Assembly (NCBI GenBank): GCA_019096065.1
Contig: JAGUCH010000002.1
Location: 12,474,501 to 12,538,500 of the forward strand
Reading direction: 5' to 3'
Source: Paracyclopina nana
Taxonomy: Eukaryota > Arthropoda > Copepoda > Cyclopoida > Cyclopettidae
DNA: 64,000 nucleotides
Shown in pieces: positions 12,301 to 27,300 of this stretch. The stretch's first letter is position 1. Each line of letters starts with the position of its first letter. The notes beneath the pieces were generated by a model. The model was not told where the DNA came from, did not search any database, and saw only the letters and a program-made list of their open reading frames with translations. The translations under genes and the position numbers were made by a program.

Positions 12301-15300
12301 TGCAATCCTGGCCACCATAGAGTGGAGTGGGACTGTTGCAGGTTCTGTTTTTGGCCTTGACCCAGGTGCTACTGTCCTCAGATTCCATGCAGAGCTCATC
12401 TGAGCTCACAGTCCAGTTGGACCATCCACCTGCAACTGAAGAGCCCAACAATTAGGTCTGGAATGAGCCAGGGATGCCATGCTACTGGCATTTCTGGACA
12501 CAGTACCTGGTGTGCATTTAAGCAAGGCTTCGCTTGGGCCTGCACACTGGCCGCCATAAAGAGGCGCTGGATTGTTGCATGTTCTGTTTTGGGGTTTGAG
12601 CCAAGTTCCATTCTCTGCCTCAAAACACAACTCATCTGGGCTCACTGTCCAGCCGGACCATCCACCGGGAACTGAAAATTGAGGCCTTCATGCAGAAGCA
12701 ATTGCACTGCAACTACTTCTAAGAATGTTACTTGGTGTGCACACAACCAACTCTGTGCTTTGCCCCACACACTGGCCTCCATATTTGGGTGCAGGATTGG
12801 TACAGGTTCTGTTTTTGGATTTGACCCAGGAGCTGTTTTCAGATTCAAAACAAGACTCATCCAGACTAACAGTCCAGCTGGACCATCCACCAGGAACTGA
12901 AAAATGGCTTGAGGTTGGCCAGGCTGAAACAAACAAGCTTGGATAGGCAATGGTACCTGGTGTGCACTGAACCAGCTCTTGGCTGGGCCCACTGCAATCC
13001 TGGCCACCATAGAGTGGAGTGGGACTGTTGCAGGTTCTGTTTTTGGCCTTGACCCAGGTGCTACTGTCCTCAGATTCCATGCAGAGCTCATCTGAGCTCA
13101 CAGTCCAGTTGGACCATCCACCTGCAACTGAAGAGCCCAACAATTAGGTCTGGAATGAGCTAGGGATGCCATGCTACTGGCATTTCTGGACACAGTACCT
13201 GGTGTGCATTTAAGCAAGGCTTCGCTTGGGCCTGCACACTGGCCGCCATAAAGAGGCGCTGGATTGTTGCATGTTCTGTTTTGGGGTTTGAGCCAAGTTC
13301 CATTCTCTGCCTCAAAACACAACTCATCTGGGCTCACTGTCCAGCCGGACCATCCACCAGGAACTGAAAATTGAGGCCTTCATACAGAAGCAATTGCACT
13401 GCAACTACTTCTAAGAATGTTACTTGGTGTGCACAACACCAACTCTGTGCTTTGCCCCACACACTGGCCTCCATATTTGGGTGCAGGATTGGTACAGGTT
13501 CTGTTTTTGGATTTGACCCAGGAGCTGTTTTCAGATTCAAAACAAGACTCATCCAGACTAACAGTCCAGCTGGACCATCCACCAGGAACTGAAAAATGGC
13601 TTGAGGTTGGCCAGGCTGAAACAAACAAGCTTGGATAGGCAATGGTACCTGGTGTGCACTGAACCAGCTCTTGGCTGGGCCCACTGCAATCCTGGCCACC
13701 ATAGAGTGGAGTGGGACTGTTGCAGGTTCTGTTTTTGGCCTTGACCCAGGTGCTACTGTCCTCAGATTCCATGCAGAGCTCATCTGAGCTCACAGTCCAG
13801 TTGGACCATCCACCTGCAACTGAAGAGCCCAACAATTAGGTCTGGAATGAGCTAGGGATGCCATGCTACTGGCATTTCTGGACACAGTACCTGGTGTGCA
13901 TTTAAGCAAGGCTTCGCTTGGGCCTGCACACTGGCCGCCATAAAGAGGCGCTGGATTGTTGCATGTTCTGTTTTGGGGTTTGAGCCAAGTTCCATTCTCT
14001 GCCTCAAAACACAACTCATCTGGGCTCACTGTCCAGCCGGACCATCCACCGGGAACTGAAAATTGAGGCCTTCATGCAGAAGCAATTGCACTGCAACTAC
14101 TTCTAAGAATGTTACTTGGCGTGCACACAACCAACTCTGTGCTTTGCCCCACACACTGGCCTCCATATTTGGGTGCAGGATTGGTACAGGTTCTGTTTTT
14201 GGATTTGACCCAGGAGCTGTTTTCAGATTCAAAACAAGACTCATCCAGACTAACAGTCCAGCTGGACCATCCACCAGGAACTGAAAAATGGCTTGAGGTT
14301 GGCCAGGCTGAAACAAACAAGCTTGGATAGGCAATGGTACCTGGTGTGCACTGAACCAGCTCTTGGCTGGGCCCACTGCAATCCTGGCCACCATAGAGTG
14401 GAGTGGGATTGTTGCAGGTTCTGTTTTTGGCCTTGACCCAGGTGCTACTGTCCTCAGATTCCATGCATAGGTCATCTGAGCTCACAGTCCAGTTGGACCA
14501 TCCACCTGCAACTGAAGAGCCCAACAATTAGGTCTGGAATGAGCTAGGGATGCCATGCTACTGGCATTTCTGGACACAGTACCTGGTGTGCATTTAAGCA
14601 AGGCTTCGCTTGGGCCTGCACACTGGCCGCCATAAAGAGGCGCTGGATTGTTGCATGTTCTGTTTTGGGGTTTGAGCCAAGTTCCATTCTCTGCCTCAAA
14701 ACACAACTCATCTGGGCTCACTGTCCAGCCGGACCATCCACCGGGAACTGAAAATTGAGGCCTTCATGCAGAATCAATTGCACTGCAACTACTTCTAAGA
14801 ATGTTACTTGGTGTGCACACAACCAACTCTGTGCTTTGCCCCACACACTGGCCTCCATATTTGGGTGCAGGATTGGTACAGGTTCTGTTTATGGATTTGA
14901 CCCAGGAGCTGTTTTCAGATTCAAAACAAGACTCATCCAGACTAACAGTCCAGCTGGACCATCCACCAGGAACTGAAAAATGGCTTGAGGTTGGCCAGGC
15001 TGAAACAAACAAGCTTGGATAGGCAATGGTACCTGGTGTGCACTGAACCAGCTCTTGGCTGGGCCCACTGCAATCCTGGCCACCATAGAGTGGAGTGGGA
15101 CTGTTGCAGGTTCTGTTTTTGGCCTTGACCCAGGTGCTACTGTCCTCAGATTCCATGCAGAGCTCATCTGAGCTCACAGTCCAGTTGGACCATCCACCTG
15201 CAACTGAAGAGCCCAACAATTAGGTCTGGAATGAGCCAGGGATGCCATGCTACTGGCATTTCTGGACACAGTACCTGGTGTGCATTTAAGCAAGGCTTCG

Positions 15301-18300
15301 CTTGGGCCTGCACACTGGCCGCCATAAAGAGGCGCTGGATTGTTGCATGCTCTGTTTTGGGGTTTGAGCCAAGTTCCATTCTCTGCCTCAAAACACAACT
15401 CATCTGGGCTCACTGTCCAGCCGGACCATCCACCGGGAACTGAAAATTGAGGCCTTCATGCAGAAGCAATTGCACTGCAACTACTTCTAAGAATGTTACT
15501 TGGTGTGCACACAACCAACTCTGTGCTTTGCCCCACACACTGGCCTCCATATTTGGGTGCAGGATTGGTACAGGTTCTGTTTTTGGATTTGACCCAGGAG
15601 CTGTTTTCAGATTCAAAACAAGACTCATCCAGACTAACAGTCCAGCTGGACCATCCACCAGGAACTGAAAAATGGCTTGAGGTTGGCCAGGCTGAAACAA
15701 ACAAGCTTGGATAGGCAATGGTACCTGGTGTGCACTGAACCAGCTCTTGGCTGGGCCCACTGCAATCCTGGCCACCATAGAGTGGAGTGGGACTGTTGCA
15801 GGTTCTGTTTTTGGCCTTGACCCAGGTGCTACTGTCCTCAGATTCCATGCAGAGCTCATCTGAGCTCACAGTCCAGTTGGACCATCCACCTGCAACTGAA
15901 GAGCCCAACAATTAGGTCTGGAATGAGCTAGGATGCCATGCTACTGGCATTTCTGGACACAGTACCTGGTGTGCATTTAAGCAAGGCTTCGCTTGGGCCT
16001 GCACACTGGCCGCCATAAAGAGGCGCTGGATTGTTGCATGTTCTGTTTTGGGGTTTGAGCCAAGTTCCATTCTCTGCCTCAAAACACAACTCATCTGGGC
16101 TCACTGTCCAGCCGGACCATCCACCAGGAACTGAAAATTGAGGCCTTCATACAGAAGCAATTGCACTGCAACTACTTCTAAGAATGTTACTTGGTGTGCA
16201 CACAACCAACTCTGTGCTTTGCCCCACACACTGGCCTCCATATTTGGGTGCAGGATTGGTACAGGTTCTGTTTTTGGATTTGACCCAGGAGCTGTTTTCA
16301 GATTCAAAACAAGACTCATCCAGACTAACAGTCCAGCTGGACCATCCACCAGGAACTGAAAAATGGCTTGAGGTTGGCCAGGCTGAAACAAACAAGCTTG
16401 GATAGGCAATGGTACCTGGTGTGCACTGAACCAGCTCTTGGCTGGGCCCACTGCAATCCTGGCCACCATAGAGTGGAGTGGGACTGTTGCAGGTTCTGTT
16501 TTTGGCCTTGACCCAGGTGCTACTGTCCTCAGATTCCATGCAGAGCTCATCTGAGCTCACAGTCCAGTTGGACCATCCACCTGCAACTGAAGAGCCCAAC
16601 AATTAGGTCTGGAATGAGCTAGGGATGCCATGCTACTGGCATTTCTGGACACAGTACCTGGTGTGCATTTAAGCAAGGCTTCGCTTGGGCCTGCACACTG
16701 GCCGCCATAAAGAGGCGCTGGATTGTTGCATGTTCTGTTTTGGGGTTTGAGCCAAGTTCCATTCTCTGCCTCAAAACACAACTCATCTGGGCTCACTGTC
16801 CAGCCGGACCATCCACCAGGAACTGAAAATTGAGGCCTTCATACAGAAGCAATTGCACTGCAACTACTTCTAAGAATGTTACTTGGTGTGCACACAACCA
16901 ACTCTGTGCTTTGCCCCACACACTGGCCTCCATATTTGGGTGCAGGATTGGTACAGGTTCTGTTTTTGGATTTGACCCAGGAGCTGTTTTCAGATTCAAA
17001 ACAAGACTCATCCAGACTAACAGTCCAGCTGGACCATCCACCAGGAACTGAAAAATGGCTTGAGGTTGGCCAGGCTGAAACAAACAAGCTTGGATAGGCA
17101 ATGGTACCTGGTGTGCACTGAACCAGCTCTTGGCTGGGCCCACTGCAATCCTGGCCACCATAGAGTGGAGTGGGACTGTTGCAGGTTCTGTTTTTGGCCT
17201 TGACCCAGGTGCTACTGTCCTCAGATTCCATGCAGAGCTCATCTGAGCTCACAGTCCAGTTGGACCATCCACCTGCAACTGAAGAGCCCAACAATTAGGT
17301 CTGGAATGAGCTAGGGATGCCATGCTACTGGCATTTCTGGACACAGTACCTGGTGTGCATTTAAGCAAGGCTTCGCTTGGGCCTGCACACTGGCCGCCAT
17401 AAAGAGGCGCTGGATTGTTGCATGTTCTGTTTTGGGGTTTGAGCCAAGTTCCATTCTCTGCCTCAAAACACAACCCATCTGGGCTCACTGTCCAGCCGGA
17501 CCATCCACCGGGAACTGAAAATTGAGGCCTTCATGCAGAAGCAATTGCACTGCAACTACTTCTAAGAATGTTACTTGGCGTGCACACAACCAACTCTGTG
17601 CTTTGCCCCACACACTGGCCTCCATATTTGGGTGCAGGATTGGCACAGGTTCTGTTTTTGGATTTGACCCAGGAGCTGTTTTCAGATTCAAAACAAGACT
17701 CATCCAGACTAACAGTCCAGCTGGACCATCCACCAGGAACTGAAAAATGGCTTGAGGTTGGCCAGGCTGAAACAAACAAGCTTGGATAGGCAATGGTACC
17801 TGGTGTGCACTGAACCAGCTCTTGGCTGGGCCCACTGCAATCCTGGCTACCATAGAGTGGAGTGGGACTGTTGCAGGTTCTGTTTTTGGCCTTGACCCAG
17901 GTGCTACTGTCCTCAGATTCCATGCAGAGCTCATCTGAGCTCACAGTCCAGTTGGACCATCCACCTGCAACTGAAGAGCCCAACAATTAGGTCTGGAATG
18001 AGCTAGGGATGCCATGCTACTGGCATTTCTGGACACAGTACCTGGTGTGCATTTAAGCAAGGCTTCGCTTGGGCCTGCACACTGGCCGCCATAAAGAGGC
18101 GCTGGATTGTTGCATGTTCTGTTTTGGGGTTTGAGCCAAGTTCCATTCTCTGCCTCAAAACACAACTCATCTGGGCTCACTGTCCAGCCGGACCATCCAC
18201 CGGGAACTGAAAATTGAGGCCTTCATGCAGAAGCAATTGCACTGCAACTACTTCTAAGAATGTTACTTGGTGTGCACACAACCAACTCTGTGCTTTGCCC

Positions 18301-21300
18301 CACACACTGGCCTCCATATTTGGGTGCAGGATTGGTACAGGTTCTGTTTTTGGATTTGACCCAGGAGCTGTTTTCAGATTCAAAACAAGACTCATCCAGA
18401 CTAACAGTCCAGCTGGACCATCCACCAGGAACTGAAAAATGGCTTGAGGTTGGCCAGGCTGAAACAAACAAGCTTGGATAGGCAATGGTACCTGGTGTGC
18501 ACTGAACCAGCTCTTGGCTGGGCCCACTGCAATCCTGGCCACCATAGAGTGGAGTGGGATTGTTGCAGGTTCTGTTTTTGGCCTTGACCCAGGTGCTACT
18601 GTCCTCAGATTCCATGCAGAGCTCATCTGAGCTCACAGTCCAGTTGGACCATCCACCTGCAACTGAAGAGCCCAACAATTAGGTCTGGAATGAGCCAGGG
18701 ATGCCATGCTACTGGCATTTCTGGACACAGTACCTGGTGTGCATTTAAGCAAGGCTTCGCTTGGGCCTGCACACTGGCCGCCATAAAGAGGCGCTGGATT
18801 GTTGCATGCTCTGTTTTGGGGTTTGAGCCAAGTTCCATTCTCTGCCTCAAAACACAACTCATCTGGGCTCACTGTCCAGCCGGACCATCCACCGGGAACT
18901 GAAAATTGAGGCCTTCATGCAGAAGCAATTGCACTGCAACTACTTCTAAGAATGTTACTTGGTGTGCACACAACCAACTCTGTGCTTTGCCCCACACACT
19001 GGCCTCCATATTTGGGTGCAGGATTGGTACAGGTTCTGTTTTTGGATTTGACCCAGGAGCTGTTTTCAGATTCAAAACAAGACTCATCCAGACTAACAGT
19101 CCAGCTGGACCATCCACCAGGAACTGAAAAATGGCTTGAGGTTGGCCAGGCTGAAACAAACAAGCTTGGATAGGCAATGGTACCTGGTGTGCACTGAACC
19201 AGCTCTTGGCTGGGCCCACTGCAATCCTGGCCACCATAGAGTGGAGTGGGACTGTTGCAGGTTCTGTTTTTGGCCTTGACCCAGGTGCTACTGTCCTCAG
19301 ATTCCATGCAGAGCTCATCTGAGCTCACAGTCCAGTTGGACCATCCACCTGCAACTGAAGAGCCCAACAATTAGGTCTGGAATGAGCTAGGGATGCCATG
19401 CTACTGGCATTTCTGGACACAGTACCTGGTGTGCATTTAAGCAAGGCTTCGCTTGGGCCTGCACACTGGCCGCCATAAAGAGGCGCTGGATTGTTGCATG
19501 TTCTGTTTTGGGGTTTGAGCCAAGTTCCATTCTCTGCCTCAAAACACAACTCATCTGGGCTCACTGTCCAGCCGGACCATCCACCGGGAACTGAAAATTG
19601 AGGCCTTCATGCAGAAGCAATTGCACTGCAACTACTTCTAAGAATGTTACTTGGTGTGCACACAACCAACTCTGTGCTTTGCCCCACACACTGGCCTCCA
19701 TATTTGGGTGCAGGATTGGTACAGGTTCTGTTTTTGGATTTGACCCAGGAGCTGTTTTCAGATTCAAAACAAGACTCATCCAGACTAACAGTCCAGCTGG
19801 ACCATCCACCAGGAACTGAAAAATGGCTTGAGGTTGGCCAGGCTGAAACAAACAAGCTTGGATAGGCAATGGTACCTGGTGTGCACTGAACCAGCTCTTG
19901 GCTGGGCCCACTGCAATCCTGGCCACCATAGAGTGGAGTGGGACTGTTGCAGGTTCTGTTTTTGGTCTTGACCCAGGTGCTACTGTCCTCAGATTCCATG
20001 CATAGGTCATCTGAGCTCACAGTCCAGTTGGACCATCCACCTGCAACTGTAAACAATGCAACAATAATGCTTAGAATTAGAAAGTTTTGTATCATTAATT
20101 TACTTGGTGTGCACTGAATCAGTTCTCTATCGTAGCCATCACATTCATCTCCACCATACTTTGGAGCTGGATTGTTGCAGGTTCTGTTTTGGAATTTCAC
20201 CCAATTGTTTTCATTTGACTGTTTGCATTGTTCATCTGGTTCTTCAATCCAGCTTGACCATCCTCCTTGAACTAAAAAAAAGTTTTCTGGTGTGCAGAAG
20301 GACTCTTTGAGTTGCATGCAGCTCTTCATTATTACTTGGTGTGCATTGCACTAGTTCTTCGGTCATGCCAATACATTCTCCACCATATAATGGCTCAGGA
20401 TTGTCACATGTCCTGTTTTTTGTTTTGACCCAGGTGCTGTTATTGTTTTGAAAACACATCTCATCTGGACTCACTGTCCAATTTGACCATCCTCCTTGAA
20501 CTGAGAATAATAAAATGTGTAGATTGGTATTGTGTGAAACACTCAAGAGCCAATGATTTAAGGCACCTGGTTGGCATTCTCTTTGGCAGATGTAGTGATA
20601 TGAATCTTGGCAATAATTGTCAGCAATGACAATTGTATCATTTTTTGCTGCTTCGCTTTGAGGAGCATGCCTCAAAGAGCTACATCCAAATCCGCTGCTT
20701 TGATTTATTGCCACATCCGCATTGTATACCATTGAAAATTCTCCTGGAGTCCAGCTTTTTCTTGGATTATCAACCCAAAACAAATGACCAGTTGTTGTTT
20801 TTATGGCCAGTCCAATGTAGGCAGTTTGGAACCAAAGTTCACCATTTGCAAAAGTAACTTGGAATTTGGTTTTGTAATAGTCCAAAATCTCTTTCAAGTC
20901 TTCTGCATTGTCTGCTTGTGCTAGTCTAGCTCCAAAACTAGCACATGATGCTAATGCACCTTGATAGTTTTCCTCTCCTTCAAAGGCTCGATAAACATAC
21001 TTTGACCCAGGATTCACACCATCAAACTCATTTTGTCCACATTCTAAGAAAAGCAAATTAATTGGCTGAACATGAATTCAAACTTTCAGACTTTAACCAC
21101 TACCAAATACTTAAAAACAGAGTTTAAGTTAAAACAGATAATTCTCAAAACTTATTTAAAGGTCTTTAAATCACTTAGCACTTTTTTGCATTATGTAAAT
21201 TAGCTTCACAACATTTATTTTTTTTTTCATATAGCTTAGTAGCACAAAAATAACAAACAAGTTGACACCTGCTGCTAATTTGTTGAAAGAGAAATTATCT

Positions 21301-24300
21301 GGCTTTGGAAAAGTTAATCTAGTCTTAAGATAGCTTGTCTAATTTTAATTGTATTTCAATACAACAACTCAACTTTAAGTAAGATTCTGTTCTGCCATTT
21401 CAAGGTGCAATCTGTAGCTAATCTGAAAAGCACAGTGGGACTTACCAAACAAAATCTTGAAAAATTGTGCTTTGGGCCGAATCAGTATGATAATTGAAAT
21501 GAAAAATGTTTCTCACAAATTTTCTAATAACAAATAATGGGTCTTTAGAAAACCCACCTTTTATGCAATGTCTGGCAATTAAATTAATTGAAACACTCAA
21601 TGAAGGTCATTGGACAAAACCCATGGAACATCAAAGCTAACATCTGAGAATTCTGAAATGCTTGGCATGAGCTTAGATTAGTCCCACAAAGTGGGGTCAG
21701 ATGGCTCTAGTTGCTTTCCAAAACACATCTGTTTGCGGGGCTTTTTGGAATCAAACAGCCTATTGCTGTGTCTGTAAACAATTAAAACAAGTGCAGTTCC
21801 ATCTGGATATCATTCGGCATTAATCAAAGCTTGAGGCAATCATTGCAGAATTGATTAGAATGATTTCTTTGGTGTATTGTAGAGCTTTTCAGCCAAAACA
21901 GTTTCATTCTCATATAAAGACCGGTTTCCAGCAGCTGGTTTGGGTGACTTCTAGGCAACTACTAGAGTCCAAATTTGCCTTTAAAAAGGGGATTTGTCTT
22001 GGATGATGCCTTCCATTGAAAAAACGCCAAACCAACCATTTCATCCTATTATCAGGCAGCTATAACTTTCATGGAAAACCAAATGCAATTGAGATATTTC
22101 AAAAAAAGTTCATATGACACCATTATAGGTATGACAATCAATCAAAATTTGGCATGGAAGTTTACAGAATCTAGAGTTATGAAAATAAATTAATGCTCCA
22201 TAAATTTCCCAATTTTTTTATGATGCACGAAAGCAGCATTTTAACTACTGTGCGCTGATAGGACCAAAAAGCTAAATAATGACAATAGAAATCAGCAAAA
22301 AATTGTTCAAAAATTGATCTTCATTTGCATTTGCATTTTGTCATGATAAACATTCTGACTAAGCATTGCAGGAATAATCCTGCATTGAACAATTTAACTT
22401 AAGAAATATGAAAAATGGCCAGAAATAATGACATTGTTGACAAACAGAATCTTCACATAAAAGCAATCAAAATCATTTACCAGGAGTGCAAAGGACGAGC
22501 TGAATGCTGTGCCCAACACAACCTCCCCCAAACATTGGGGATGGATTGCTACAATTTCTAATTTTGGTCTTCACCATTGTTTTGCTTTCAGATTCAAAAC
22601 AATCATTGTCTGAGCTAAGTGTCCACTCAGACCAACCCCCGGGAACTGAAAAATAGAGCATGGGTATGGTTACTCACCTACCAAGAAAATAAACAGAACC
22701 ATAATCTTGACAAAAATGATCTAGAAGAATGTAAGTAGGACAACATATTGAAATTAGATTATTAAAACATTTTACATTAACATAAAAACTAACAATGCCA
22801 TGGAAAAGCTTCTGACAAAAAAATGCAGGGAGCAGCCCTGAAATCACAATAACTCAAAATTTAGGAGAAAAAAGATGGTTTTTGCCAAGCATCTCAGCAT
22901 AACAGGAATTCTGCAAGCATTAGACATTGTTAAAGAAGGAGCAACAATTACACTTATAATGCAAAACTTGGAATACTGCAGCTACTTCTCAAAATATTAC
23001 TTGGTGTGCACACAACCAACTCTGTGCTTTGCCCCACACACTGGCCTCCATATTTGGGTGCAGGATTGGTACAGGTTCTGTTTTTGGATTTGACCCAGGA
23101 GCTGTTTTCAGATTCAAAACAAGACTCATCCAGACTAACAGTCCAGCTGGACCATCCACCAGGAACTGAAAAATGGCTTGAGGTTGGCCAGGCTGAAACA
23201 AACAAGCTTGGATAGGCAATGGTACCTGGTGTGCACTGAACCAGCTCTTGGCTGGGCCCACTGCAATCCTGGCCACCATAGAGTGGAGTGGGACTGTTGC
23301 AGGTTCTGTTTTTGGCCTTGACCCAGGTGCTACTGTCCTCAGATTCCATGCAGAGCTCATCTGAGCTCACAGTCCAGTTGGACCATCCACCTGCAACTGA
23401 AGAGCCCAACAATTAGGTCTGGAATGAGCTAGGGATGCCATGCTACTGGCATTTCTGGACACAGTACCTGGTGTGCATTTAAGCAAGGCTTCGCTTGGGC
23501 CTGCACACTGGCCGCCATAAAGAGGCGCTGGATTGTTGCATGTTCTGTTTTGGGGTTTGAGCCAAGTTCCATTCTCTGCCTCAAAACACAACTCATCTGG
23601 GCTCACTGTCCAGCCGGACCATCCACCGGGAACTGAAAATTGAGGCCTTCATGCAGAAGCAATTGCACTGCAACTACTTCTAAGAATGTTACTTGGTGTG
23701 CACACAACCAACTCTGTGCTTTGCCCCACACACTGGCCTCCATATTTGGGTGCAGGATTGGTACAGGTTCTGTTTTTGGATTTGACCCAGGAGCTGTTTT
23801 CAGATTCAAAACAAGACTCATCCAGACTAACAGTCCAGCTGGACCATCCACCAGGAACTGAAAAATGGCTTGAGGTTGGCCAGGCTGAAACAAACAAGCT
23901 TGGATAGGCAATGGTACCTGGTGTGCACTGAACCAGCTCTTGGCTGGGCCCACTGCAATCCTGGCCACCATAGAGTGGAGTGGGACTGTTGCAGGTTCTG
24001 TTTTTGGCCTTGACCCAGGTGCTACTGTCCTCAGATTCCATGCAGAGCTCATCTGAGCTCACAGTCCAGTTGGACCATCCACCTGCAACTGAAGAGCCCA
24101 ACAATTAGGTCTGGAATGAGCTAGGGATGCCATTCTACTGGCATTTCTAAACACAGTACCTGGTGTGCATTTAAGCAAGGCTTTGCTTGGGCCTGCACAC
24201 TGGCCGCCATAAAGAGGCGCTGGATTGTTGCATGTTCTGTTTTGGGGTTTGAGCCAAGTTCCATTCTCTGCCTCAAAACACAACTCATCTGGGCTCACTG

Positions 24301-27300
24301 TCCAGCCGGACCATCCACCGGGAACTGAAAATTGAGGCCTTCATGCAGAAGCAATTGCACTGCAACTACTTCTAAGAATGTTACTTGGTGTGCACACAAC
24401 CAACTCTGTGCTTTGCCCCACACACTGGCCTCCATATTTGGGTGCAGGATTGGTACAGGTTCTGTTTTTGGATTTGACCCAGGAGCTGTTTTCAGATTCA
24501 AAACAAGACTCATCCAGACTAACAGTCCAGCTGGACCATCCACCAGGAACTGAAAAATGGCTTGAGGTTGGCCAGGCTGAAACAAACAAGCTTGGATAGG
24601 CAATGGTACCTGGTGTGCACTGAACCAGCTCTTGGCTGGGCCCACTGCAATCCTGGCCACCATAGAGTGGAGTGGGACTGTTGCAGGTTCTGTTTTTGGC
24701 CTTGACCCAGGTGCTACTGTCCTCAGATTCCATGCAGAGCTCATCTGAGCTCACAGTCCAGTTGGACCATCCACCTGCAACTGAAGAGCCCTACAATTAG
24801 GTCTGGAATGAGCCAGGGATGCCATTCTACTGGCATTTCTAAACACAGTACCTGGTGTGCATTTAAGCAAGGCTTCGCTTGGGCCTGCACACTGGCCGCC
24901 ATAAAGAGGCGCTGGATTGTTGCATGTTCTGTTTTGGGGTTTGAGCCAAGTTCCATTCTCTGCCTCAAAACACAACTCATCTGGGCTCACTGTCCAGCCG
25001 GACCATCCACCGGGAACTGAAAATTGAGGCCTTCATGCAGAAGCAATTGCACTGCAACTACTTCTAAGAATGTTACTTGGTGTGCACACAACCAACTCTG
25101 TGCTTTGCCCCACACACTGGCCTCCATATTTGGGTGCAGGATTGGTACAGGTTCTGTTTTTGGATTTGACCCAAGAGCTGTTTTCAGATTCAAAACAAGA
25201 CTCATCCAGACTAACAGTCCAGCTGGACCATCCACCAGGAACTGAAAAATGGCTTGAGGTTGGCCAGGCTGAAACAAACAAGCTTGGATAGGCAATGGTA
25301 CCTGGTGTGCACTGAACCAGCTCTTGGCTGGGCCCACTGCAATCCTGGCCACCATAGAGTGGAGTGGGACTGTTGCAGGTTCTGTTTTTGGCCTTGACCC
25401 AGGTGCTACTGTCCTCAGATTCCATGCAGAGCTCATCTGAGCTCACAGTCCAGTTGGACCATCCACCTGCAACTGAAGAGCCCAACAATTAGGTCTGGAA
25501 TGAGCCAGGGATGCCATGCTACTGGCATTTCTGGACACAGTACCTGGTGTGCATTTAAGCAAGGCTTCGCTTGGGCCTGCACACTGGCCGCCATAAAGAG
25601 GCGCTGGATTGTTGCATGTTCTGTTTTGGGGTTTGAGCCAAGTTCCATTCTCTGCCTCAAAACACAACTCATCTGGGCTCACTGTCCAGCCGGACCATCC
25701 ACCGGGAACTGAAAATTGAGGCCTTCATGCAGAAGCAATTGCACTGCAACTACTTCTAAGAATGTTACTTAGTGTGCACACAACCAACTCTGTGCTTTGC
25801 CCCACACACTGGCCTCCATATTTGGGTGCAGGATTGGTACAGGTTCTGTTTTTGGATTTGACCCAGGAGCTGTTTTCAGATTCAAAACAAGACTCATCCA
25901 GACTAACAGTCCAGCTGGACCATCCACCAGGAACTGAAAAATGGCTTGAGGTTGGCCAGGCTGAAACAAACAAGCTTGGATAGGCAATGGTACCTGGTGT
26001 GCACTGAACCAGCTCTTGGCTGGGCCCACTGCAATCCTGGCCACCATAGAGTGGAGTGGGACTGTTGCAGGTTCTGTTTTTGGCCTTGACCCAGGTGCTA
26101 CTGTCCTCAGATTCCATGCAGAGCTCATCTGAGCTCACAGTCCAGTTGGACCATCCACCTGCAACTGAAGAGCCCAACAATTAGGTCTGGAATGAGCCAG
26201 TGATGCCATGCTACTGGCATTTCTGGACACAGTACCTGGTGTGCATTTAAGCAAGGCTTCGCTTGGGCCTGCACACTGGCCGCCATAAAGAGGCGCTGGA
26301 TTGTTGCATGTTCTGTTTTGGGGTTTGAGCCAAGTTCCATTCTCTGCCTCAAAACACAACTCATCTGGGCTCACTGTCCAGCCGGACCATCCACCGGGAA
26401 CTGAAAATTGAGGCCTTCATGCAGAAGCAATTGCACTGCAACTACTTCTAAGAATGTTACTTGGTGTGCACACAACCAACTCTGTGCTTTGCCCCACACA
26501 CTGGCCTCCATATTTGGGTGCAGGATTGGTACAGGTTCTGTTTTTGGATTTGACCCAGGAGCTGTTTTCAGATTCAAAACAAGACTCATCCAGACTAACA
26601 GTCCAGCTGGACCATCCACCAGGAACTGAAAAATGGCTTGAGGTTGGCCAGGCTGAAACAAACAAGCTTGGATAGGCAATGGTACCTGGTGTGCACTGAA
26701 CCAGCTCTTGGCTGGGCCCACTGCAATCCTGGCCACCATAGAGTGGAGTGGGACTGTTGCAGGTTCTGTTTTTGGCCTTGACCCAGGTGCTACTGTCCTC
26801 AGATTCCATGCAGAGCTCATCTGAGCTCACAGTCCAGTTGGACCATCCACCTGCAACTGAAGAGCCCAACAATTAGGTCTGGAATGAGCCAGTGATGCCA
26901 TGCTACTGGCGTTTCTGGACACAGTACCTGGTGTGCATTTAAGCAAGGCTTCGCTTGGGCCTGCACACTGGCCGCCATAAAGAGGCGCTGGATTGTTGCA
27001 TGTTCTGTTTTGGGGTTTGAGCCAAGTTCCATTCTCTGCCTCAAAACACAACTCATCTGGGCTCACTGTCCAGCCGGACCATCCACCGGGAACTGAAAAT
27101 TGAGGCCTTCATGCAGAAGCAATTGCACTGCAACTACTTCTAAGAATGTTACTTGGTGTGCACACAACCAACTCTGTGCTTTGCCCCACACACTGGCCTC
27201 CATATTTGGGTGCAGGATTGGTACAGGTTCTGTTTTTGGATTTGACCCAGGAGCTGTTTTCAGATTCAAAACAAGACTCATCCAGACTAACAGTCCAGCT

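Noticed and set aside
4183-21043. Each CTLD as the start of a separate gene
   Set aside because: The frame preceding each CTLD begins inside a splice acceptor (TTTTCTTAG); no ATG-led signal peptide or FN2-like exon was found in the 1.4-kb intervals. Kept as a less likely alternative.
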